DNA of 34,168 bases from positions 1 through 34,168 of the forward strand of contig DAWU01000055.1 in assembly GCA_002506105.1 (NCBI GenBank), given 5' to 3'. A model generated the notes under the pieces. That model was not told the DNA's origin. It did no database searches and was given only the letters and a program-made list of their open reading frames with translations. This stretch comes from Methanolinea sp. UBA275. GTDB taxonomy: Archaea; Halobacteriota; Methanomicrobia; Methanomicrobiales; Methanospirillaceae. Position numbers and translations under genes: made by a program. Positions 7,976-14,167 of the stretch are shown here, in pieces (positions within the stretch are counted from its first letter, which is position 1; every line of letters starts with the position of its first letter).

Positions 7976-9688
7976 TTATATTAACTGATATCCGCTTGCA
8001 CCACCGTTATAGAAGACATCAGTCCGGGTGTTCAAATTCATGATTCCGAAGCTGCCCGGCTGTAAGTTCATTACCCTGATTTCTTTTCCATCATTACCAT
8101 TTATTATCCAGATTCCATTTACCATGAGTTGTGTCCATGCATTCTGAGCAGGAACAACAAGTGTAAGGGTAGACAGATACGAATCGTAATTGCTAATCCA
8201 GAGATCACCTGAACTGATGTCTTTTATTCCCTTATCATTCCCATTTATTGATAATTTCACATTGTCAAACCGGAATTCATTGATAGTATTTGAAGTTGCA
8301 TAGATACTCCCGGTACCGTCATTCGTAATCTCCATTTTTACAATGTCACCGCTATTGAGTGAATAATAGGAACTGCCATGTCTGATATAGGAGTAAAGTC
8401 CTGTCACACGGAATTGTATATACCCGCCGGATTGGATGGCAGCTCCTTTGTTTGCATTCAGATAAACATTGATTGACTGCGGAGCACTCACAGAAATATA
8501 GTTGGTTCTTATAAGTGTATTTGATCCACCCGGGCCTGTAACAGATAGTTTCACTGTATAGGTTCCCACAGACGTGTAGGCATGTAGAGGATTCTGGACA
8601 GTATAATCCACAATTCCATCATTATTGATGTCCCACTGCCACTGGGTTGGATTTCCGGTTGATATGTCAGTAAATTGTACCTGCAAGGGAGCAGCACCTG
8701 ATGTAGGAATCGCCTGGAAATTCGCGACGGGGGGCTGCACCTGCATGTTCCCAAAATTCATGTTCGATTCGTAGCATTTTACCTGTTGTCCTCCTGAACC
8801 TGGAGGCTCCAGTATTATGTCTATATAGCCCCCTGATGGAGAGGTGGCAGTCCATCCCGCTTGTAGGATCTCCTGCACTCTGTACCATCTAGCGGGTTGA
8901 TAGGTAAGCCCAGTAAAAATGTAATACCCGCTAGCATTCGTGGTTGTTGACAAAGGGGTCCCGAGAGTGTTACAATTACCAGAGAGACATTCTGCGACTC
9001 TTATTGTCCAACCGGATAATCCTGGTTCTCCAGCATTGCGAGTGCCGTCGCCATTGAGATCATTCCATTTATAACCGGATATTGTGCCACATGTTGGAGT
9101 GGGCGTTGGAGTTGGGGATGTGGTCGATGGAGTCGTTACAGTCGTTGTTGGAACGGTTGTGGTCGCTGTTGTTGTTATCGTTGCAGTTACGGTTCCCGTA
9201 GTCCCTGTTGTCATGGAAGCTGTGGCCCCGCCCCCAGGAACAAACGAGGTTGAAAGGATGAGGTTTTCGGAGGAAGCACCCCGATACACGATGGAAACAC
9301 TCTGCGGGGTTTCTGCGGAAGGAATTATGAGAGTTTTTCCGAGAGTCCATGGTGTTTTTGTAAGAGACCAGGCTGAACCTTCAATTGTGCCATCCTCGGA
9401 TTTCAGATAGATTGCAGTATGATTAACAGTTTCTTGATAATCATTAATCCGGATGAGTGTTTGATCCTCTTTCAGTTCATCTCCACCAGTATGATAGAGA
9501 AAAAATTGCTTCGAAGTTTCATTTCTGGACGCCAAAATATTCAATTGCGGCACTTCTTCAGGCGGGGGATTTGAAAGCAGCAGCACTGCAACGATTGCCA
9601 TGGCGGTGATGACCAGCCCGACGAGCAGGATTGCTCCAATCAACTCTGAAACTGCACGTTCTTTCAGTTCACGATCAGGCACAGACAC
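7976..9688 (-). CDS. Modular pilin protein: pilin signal, SdrD-B-like domain, PKD, shared C-terminal domain
   Basis: 570 aa. It carries a canonical archaeal pilin signal (RAVSELIGAILLVG, residues 11-24) for prepilin-peptidase processing. Residues about 60-148 are the pilin-like module (HTGGDEL, then PWTLGKTL, then VSIVYRG). A very Thr-rich stretch (155-199) is a likely O-glycosylated linker. Residues about 200-312 resemble an SdrD B-like beta-sandwich: a GYKWNDLNGDG start with a calcium-loop-like DLNGDGTRNAGE and an NFGN end. PKD spans about 318-402 and the shared C-terminal domain 404-570. The frame opens with GTG at 9688; GTG at 9682 has GGTGA at better spacing (6 nt) and may be the true start. 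A TATA-like ACTATATCA lies at 9736-9728. Its second half is noticeably AT-richer than the two pilin-PKD genes downstream. Confidence 0.87.
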   Translation of the reverse strand: MSVPDRELKERAVSELIGAILLVGLVITAMAIVAVLLLSNPPPEEVPQLNILASRNETSKQFFLYHTGGDELKEDQTLIRINDYQETVNHTAIYLKSEDGTIEGSAWSLTKTPWTLGKTLIIPSAETPQSVSIVYRGASSENLILSTSFVPGGGATASMTTGTTGTVTATITTTATTTVPTTTVTTPSTTSPTPTPTPTCGTISGYKWNDLNGDGTRNAGEPGLSGWTIRVAECLSGNCNTLGTPLSTTTNASGYYIFTGLTYQPARWYRVQEILQAGWTATSPSGGYIDIILEPPGSGGQQVKCYESNMNFGNMQVQPPVANFQAIPTSGAAPLQVQFTDISTGNPTQWQWDINNDGIVDYTVQNPLHAYTSVGTYTVKLSVTGPGGSNTLIRTNYISVSAPQSINVYLNANKGAAIQSGGYIQFRVTGLYSYIRHGSSYYSLNSGDIVKMEITNDGTGSIYATSNTINEFRFDNVKLSINGNDKGIKDISSGDLWISNYDSYLSTLTLVVPAQNAWTQLMVNGIWIINGNDGKEIRVMNLQPGSFGIMNLNTRTDVFYNGGASGYQLI

Positions 9689-9727
9689 TCACCATGGAAT
9701 TGTTGCAGATTAGTCTTCTTATGGTAT

Positions 9728-9736
9728 TGATATAGT
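9728..9736 (-). promoter_or_regulatory. TATA-like box upstream of the 570-aa pilin gene
   Basis: Minus-strand ACTATATCA lies about 45 nt upstream of the start codon; the expected transcription start is near 9705, giving a leader of about 20 nt. It sits in the 91-bp spacer after the small pilin gene and could give the 570-aa/409-aa gene pair independent expression. Confidence 0.4.
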
Positions 9737-9779
9737 TGAGGGTCTTTCCTATTGTATGACGGTATAGTGTAACTATATA

Positions 9780-10181
9780 TCAGGAAAAAGACTTCCGGAC
9801 CAGCACGGCCTCACTTCCATCTGAACCTTTATATATCACCATCGCCGTCCTGGGAAGTGATGAGCCCTCGTAGGTGAGTGTGGTTCCTGCTTTGAATACT
9901 ATTGTATCTGGCGAAGGTGTGAATGAGGCAGTCCGATCTATATCATTAACGTATATTCGATATGACCCTGCAGGAAGTGGGTCTCCTCCCCCATGCGATA
10001 TGGTGACGTTCTGGCTTTGATTCGAGATGATAATTGACAGGGAGGGAGTTTGAGAAGTGTCTACACTGGAAAGGATGGTGACCGCAATAATGCTCACTGC
10101 AAGGCTGATAACTGCAACGAGAAGAAGTGCGCCGAGGATTTCGGAGACTGCGTCATCTCCAAGACGGGGGAACGTTCTCAT
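9780..10181 (-). CDS. Archaeal type IV pilin (Pilin_N family)
   Basis: 133 aa, a plain archaeal pilin. A short charged leader precedes DDAVSEILGALLLVAVISLA, the signature cleaved by archaeal prepilin peptidase, with the hydrophobic helix forming the filament core. The mature domain (about 55-130) carries ISHGGGDPL, an IYVND strand and MVIYKGSDGSEAVL, the pattern that recurs in the three longer downstream proteins. The ATG overlaps the upstream gene's stop (ATGA), so translation is coupled to the 481-aa pilin-like gene. It may be the main subunit of the fibre, with the larger proteins as minor or tip subunits (inference). No assembly ATPase or membrane platform gene lies in the window. Confidence 0.9.
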   Translation of the reverse strand: MRTFPRLGDDAVSEILGALLLVAVISLAVSIIAVTILSSVDTSQTPSLSIIISNQSQNVTISHGGGDPLPAGSYRIYVNDIDRTASFTPSPDTIVFKAGTTLTYEGSSLPRTAMVIYKGSDGSEAVLVRKSFS

Positions 10182-11623
10182 GTTGCGACTGGCTGGAGCT
10201 CCACACTCATGTTTACCTGGGTATAATCAAAGTATAATCCATAATCTGGTGAAGTGTCCATTGTTAATTGTATTGAATTCGTTCCAGGAATAATTTGTAT
10301 CAATGATTCGTCAACTCCCGGATTCTTCCCGTCCTTTTCAGCATTATTTTTTATCCATGTAAAGATCTGGTTCCACACTGGTACGGCATCGGTATCGATG
10401 ATAAACGTTACATTCCTTGCATTGGGAAATCCCCGTGCAAGGTTTTCTGTGTAAATATCATTGAGAGTTGTGACAACCTGTACAGGGGAAGTCCCGCCAA
10501 TATTACTCTGCCCAACTGGAGTAATCACTATATCGATTATTTTAACAGAAGGAATACCCGTTTCGTTGGTGATACTGATGAGCGGCATCACCTTCGCCAC
10601 CATTCCATCACCGGGTTGCTCGAGGAAGACACCGCCCTGCTGGTAATAGTAGTTCTGCTGGATCCAGTATTTATTATTGGATTGGAATTCGAGTGATCCC
10701 ATTTGATGCGAATTCTTCACTAGCAATGAAATATAGCCAACGTTGACAGGATAGTAAACGTGAATATTCGGGGGGCTACTTATGGGAGTAGAAATTTCAA
10801 GTGGGTATTCCAAGATTGATGCGAGTCCATACGCATCATCTAATAAGTCAATTGTATAATTACGATTGTTTTCAATATTTGGAATAATTATAAAATTCGA
10901 GAATGTAGCATTACCATTTTTCACAAGTGTCATAGTTAATGCAGACTGGGATACACCTGATCCTTGGACTAATTTTGTCCAATTCGGTCTAAGAATAGAA
11001 TTAATCCATGCCGATATACCAGGGACACTTTCTACCGTCAGGTTCGGTAAATTAACTGGGGCTTGAGATCCGGAAAAACCAGAGATTAGTATTGGAGTAA
11101 TGTTTAAAGTCAAGTACCAGTCGTTATTACCTTGAACAGGTGATATTACAACGCCCCCTACTTGTGATTTATCCGTCGTCATCACCTGCACATAGATATG
11201 GTCCGGCTCGTAATACATCGGGTTCAGGTTCGGCGTTGCACTTCCAGGGAATCCCTGCACCAGTGCATCTGCACTAATTGTAATACTCTCTCCCCTCCCG
11301 TTCACCACCATCGATCCGCTTGACGGATACGGTTGGAAAATTGGTATGACGAAAGAACCCTGGGTAGTTCCCGTCAGGGTTCCGAGAGTGAAAGTCCTGG
11401 AGATTGGAACATTGGTCTGGTCATTGATCCAGAGCGAGTCGATTGCCGTCTTGTAGCCAAGGAACTGGTCATTGATCGTGGCCATGTGTTTTATTTCTCC
11501 CTCCCTCCCCTGTGCAGGTACGACGTAGGTGAGGTAGAGCGAGGCGAGCGCTGCGATAAGTGCAAGTATCAAAATAAACCCGATGACCTCGGATAACGCA
11601 TCCTCGCGCGATCTGGACGGCAT
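10178..11623 (-). CDS. Large pilin-like surface protein (archaeal pilin N-terminus)
   Basis: 481 aa from ATG 11623. After a short basic leader comes a pilin-type signal (REDALSEVIGFILIL) and a hydrophobic helix of about 25 residues. A PAQGREGEIKHM segment follows, typical of a methanogen family of long pilin-like proteins, then a long beta-rich, Asn/Ser/Thr-rich ectodomain without recognised domains. An in-frame ATG at 11653 would give 491 aa, but the TATA box TTTTATATAA abuts that codon (11662-11653), so transcription should begin near 11631 and only ATG 11623 would be in the mRNA. The gene is first in the pilin locus and overlaps the 133-aa pilin by ATGA. Its DNA is AT-rich relative to the flanking housekeeping genes. 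Confidence 0.83.
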   Translation of the reverse strand: MPSRSREDALSEVIGFILILALIAALASLYLTYVVPAQGREGEIKHMATINDQFLGYKTAIDSLWINDQTNVPISRTFTLGTLTGTTQGSFVIPIFQPYPSSGSMVVNGRGESITISADALVQGFPGSATPNLNPMYYEPDHIYVQVMTTDKSQVGGVVISPVQGNNDWYLTLNITPILISGFSGSQAPVNLPNLTVESVPGISAWINSILRPNWTKLVQGSGVSQSALTMTLVKNGNATFSNFIIIPNIENNRNYTIDLLDDAYGLASILEYPLEISTPISSPPNIHVYYPVNVGYISLLVKNSHQMGSLEFQSNNKYWIQQNYYYQQGGVFLEQPGDGMVAKVMPLISITNETGIPSVKIIDIVITPVGQSNIGGTSPVQVVTTLNDIYTENLARGFPNARNVTFIIDTDAVPVWNQIFTWIKNNAEKDGKNPGVDESLIQIIPGTNSIQLTMDTSPDYGLYFDYTQVNMSVELQPVAT

Positions 11624-11652
11624 GGAGATTAAGAGGTATGTGCGTCTGGTCA

Positions 11653-11662
11653 TTATATAAAA
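11653..11662 (-). promoter_or_regulatory. TATA box of the pilin locus
   Basis: Minus-strand TTTTATATAA is the clearest TATA box of the cluster. Its position predicts transcription from about 11631, eight nucleotides before ATG 11623. It therefore decides the start codon of the first pilin-like gene and marks the probable main promoter of the locus. Confidence 0.7.
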
Positions 11663-11803
11663 GTATCAAACCGAGCCTTTGGAAAAAGGGTGATTTTGTC
11701 GTGGAAATTGCAATCCCTTCATAATGATTGCAGTAGCGCACGTGAAATGGTGAATAGCGGGGTTCCTAGTGAAGAAATGGATCCAGGCGTGGTCGGTGCA
11801 CAT

Positions 11804-13192
11804 TCAGCTCTTTTTCTTCTCGCTCCTCTCAATCCACACGGTCGGGGATGACTTCTGGAGGAATTCAGAGATGAACGGTGCGAACTCCTCCTGGTAGCAT
11901 TCGATACCGCGATTCACCGGGCGTGAGATCTCGAGGGACTGCTTGACATGCTTCCCGAGCGCCACCTGGAGCACCTGATCGGAACGGAGGAGGTCGATAG
12001 CCCTTGTATAGGGGCGGCGAATCTCGACAACGAAGATACCTTCTTCGATGAAAGGGCCGGAGAAAAAGCCCGACTCATCTGCACTCAGGTACTTTTCCAC
12101 GAATTTTGCCGCATTGACCCTGTTCCATACCGGAGGGCCTGCATGACGCCTGACTGCGGGGAGATCATCGATGAGAAGCTCGAAGAGGAGCATGGACTTG
12201 TCTTCGTGCATCTCGCAGTCGGCACGATTGACAAAAAAGCTGTGCCTGTCCAGCATCGCACGCAGGGCATCAAGGCTTTTTCTGAGTTGGGGGACAACGA
12301 TGTCTTCGATATAGGGTGGTGTGGGGAGGGTGATGGCATAAAGATGGGTTCCCCTTGACGAGAGGAGAGATGCAGCCTCTTCAATGGAAAGGACAAGTTT
12401 TTTCGGAGGGAAAAAGAATGAACGCGAGGGTTGAGCCAGATATCCCCGTGCAAGTTCGATGAACTCGCACATCCTCGTCAGGGAGACCGATGCTGAGACA
12501 TTCCTCCCGGGGTCCACCGGATCGATCACCACAAGAGGTTCCGGAAAGGTGCGGGTGCGGTGATCCTCGATATCAATCAACACTCCGGGTCGCCACTGCG
12601 TTGCTGCTTCGAGCAGGGGGCGGAATCCCTGATATTGGAGGATGAGAAGCTCGCAGAGGTATCCTGCAAATCCTTCGGTCATCTGGTCAGAACCGTAGAT
12701 CCCCCCCGCCTTCGCGAACTGCTTCAGGAGAAGGACCTCATCAACGAAGGGCTGGATCCTCTCACGGATATACTGGGTATGGAAGGGAGTTCGGTCAACC
12801 GCACTCTTGATGCAGGAGGCCGATTCAACCCGGTAGCAGGGAACGAGATCGACCGAGAGGCCGTTTATGCTGGCATTGATATACGGGTGCTCAGCATACT
12901 TCTCGCGGAAATTCGCACCCTCGGCAAGTGCAATCTTCCGCGCAAGCCCGAGGCCTTTCTCTTCAAGGTCTTCGCGCGGGAGGTCGGGATCGAAGAGGAG
13001 GAAGATGTCGAGGTCTCGGTCACCGTGGATCCAGGTGCCTCGTGCAATGGATCCCACAAGCATCGGGGAGGCCTGTCCCGATTCTTCTATCCTTGAGACG
13101 AGTCTTTTGGCGACATCCAGGATATGCCGGGTCTCATCTTCTTTCGGCCTTATTTCGTCGAGTATGCCCTCTTCAAGAGGGGTTCTTGTCAA
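11804..13192 (-). CDS. cca: CCA-adding tRNA nucleotidyltransferase (archaeal class I)
   Basis: 462 aa, normal for the archaeal enzyme that adds or repairs the 3' CCA of tRNAs from CTP and ATP. The nucleotidyltransferase motif is clear: GS at residues 47-48, then GDRDLDIFLLF with the two metal-binding aspartates D60 and D62. The central and tail domains follow in one frame with no break. The start is TTG at 13192, overlapping the thpR stop as TTGA; the next in-frame Met is at residue 44 and would cut into the catalytic motif. Pairing with thpR, an RNA 2',3'-cyclic phosphodiesterase, suggests a small tRNA-end maturation/repair operon. Confidence 0.95.
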   Translation of the reverse strand: MTRTPLEEGILDEIRPKEDETRHILDVAKRLVSRIEESGQASPMLVGSIARGTWIHGDRDLDIFLLFDPDLPREDLEEKGLGLARKIALAEGANFREKYAEHPYINASINGLSVDLVPCYRVESASCIKSAVDRTPFHTQYIRERIQPFVDEVLLLKQFAKAGGIYGSDQMTEGFAGYLCELLILQYQGFRPLLEAATQWRPGVLIDIEDHRTRTFPEPLVVIDPVDPGRNVSASVSLTRMCEFIELARGYLAQPSRSFFFPPKKLVLSIEEAASLLSSRGTHLYAITLPTPPYIEDIVVPQLRKSLDALRAMLDRHSFFVNRADCEMHEDKSMLLFELLIDDLPAVRRHAGPPVWNRVNAAKFVEKYLSADESGFFSGPFIEEGIFVVEIRRPYTRAIDLLRSDQVLQVALGKHVKQSLEISRPVNRGIECYQEEFAPFISEFLQKSSPTVWIERSEKKKS

Positions 13193-13728
13193 AAGAGCAC
13201 TTCCTTCACATTCTGGTACACCGGTCCCTTTGGAGTCAGGGTACTCTTCTTAAGGGTAAACCCCTGGACCATCCCGCTGCCAAAATCCCGGTTGCGTACA
13301 TCCTTCATACACTCCAGAAGATCGGGATGGAACTCTTTTACTCTCGCAACCGTGGCATGCGCCCGGAATGCGCGATCCTCCCTCGTTACCCCAAGTGGGG
13401 CGAGCAGATCCTCGATCTGGGAATGCAGGGCCGCACATGTATCCCCATCTTCTGCATGTGCCCAGATCACCCTTGGGTGCCGGGGATTGTTCCCCGAAAT
13501 TCCTGTCACCCGGATTGCAAAAGGTTCCCCGTGAACGTGATCGAGTGCACCTGCGATCTCCTGGGCGGTTGAATCCGGAACCTCGCCGATGAACTTGAGT
13601 GTGATGTGAATAATATCGGGATCAACAACGGTTAGCCTTGCCCTGCTCTGCCTGAAAAAACTCTGGATACTGCCGAGTTCTCTCCTGATCTCTTCAGGAA
13701 GATCAACAGCCACAAAAAGCCTGGTCAT
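13189..13728 (-). CDS. thpR: RNA 2',3'-cyclic phosphodiesterase (2'-5' RNA ligase family)
   Basis: 179 aa from ATG 13728. It shows the two HxT motifs of the 2H phosphoesterase superfamily, HITLKFIGE in the N-terminal half and HATVARVKE in the C-terminal half. Members hydrolyse RNA 2',3'-cyclic phosphate ends and can reversibly join 2'-5' bonds in vitro. A strong Shine-Dalgarno sequence (GGAGGAG, 13740-13734) lies 5 nt before ATG 13728, so I prefer this to the in-frame GTG at 13734. The gene is first in the thpR-cca operon, with a 4-bp overlap that implies translational coupling. Confidence 0.93.
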   Translation of the reverse strand: MTRLFVAVDLPEEIRRELGSIQSFFRQSRARLTVVDPDIIHITLKFIGEVPDSTAQEIAGALDHVHGEPFAIRVTGISGNNPRHPRVIWAHAEDGDTCAALHSQIEDLLAPLGVTREDRAFRAHATVARVKEFHPDLLECMKDVRNRDFGSGMVQGFTLKKSTLTPKGPVYQNVKEVLF

Positions 13729-13734
13729 GACCAC

Positions 13735-13897
13735 TCCTCCGATTCAGGAGAATGCTTCCCGCGGGTCATTGAATCCCCAAATAAATATTGATATTTTTCC
13801 TGAAAATTCCCCATTATAAAGGTATAATTAAGGGCAGATCAACAAATATTTTTTCACGGACGAGCTATACTGCACAAGCATAGCGTGGGGGAGACCT
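13735..13897. promoter_or_regulatory. Divergent promoter region thpR / redoxin-nrdD
   Basis: This 163-bp AT-rich region holds several TATA-like boxes (TTATAAAG near 13814, GTATAATTAA near 13822). It also has a palindrome, AAATATTGATATTT, near 13781-13794. An inverted repeat GCTAT (13864-13868) / ATAGC (13880-13884) lies in the likely 5' leader of the redoxin gene. The palindrome could be an operator for dNTP-dependent control, but it does not clearly match the bacterial NrdR box and I cannot name a regulator. Confidence 0.4.
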
Positions 13898-14167
13898 TTG
13901 ACGAATAAAGACGACCTGATTGTATATACCCTGGAATTCTGCCCGAACTGCGACACCCTGAAACAATTCCTCATGCAGAAGACTGCCCGGTATGAGGAGC
14001 GGGACCTTTCCACTGCGGAATCTCTCACCGAACTGCGTATCAACGGGATTTTCGTCAACGAAGCACCGGTCCTCCAGCAGAAGGACCGGTTCCTCACGTC
14101 ATCAGAAATGTTTGCGGCAGGAACACTTCAGGAAGGGAATGTTCTTGCGTTTATCGAGGGAAGATAA
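13898..14167 (+). CDS. NrdH/glutaredoxin-like redoxin, partner of NrdD
   Basis: 89 aa with the thioredoxin-fold start (IVYTLEFCPNC): CPNC is the redox-active CxxC, at residues 15-18. The small size, the APVL strand in the cis-Pro position and the absence of a long N-terminal helix fit a glutaredoxin/NrdH-type protein. The start is TTG at 13898, with a GGGGGAG Shine-Dalgarno sequence just upstream; no other start comes before the CxxC. Its TAA overlaps the ATG of nrdD by one base, so the two are translationally coupled. Some methanogen class III reductases are known to use a redoxin instead of formate as electron donor, and this arrangement fits that role. Confidence 0.88.
   Translation: MTNKDDLIVYTLEFCPNCDTLKQFLMQKTARYEERDLSTAESLTELRINGIFVNEAPVLQQKDRFLTSSEMFAAGTLQEGNVLAFIEGR

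Noticed and set aside
9090..9210. GTT/GTC-rich low-complexity run as a microsatellite or regulatory repeat
   Set aside because: It encodes the Thr-rich linker of the 570-aa pilin on the minus strand; unit length is irregular.
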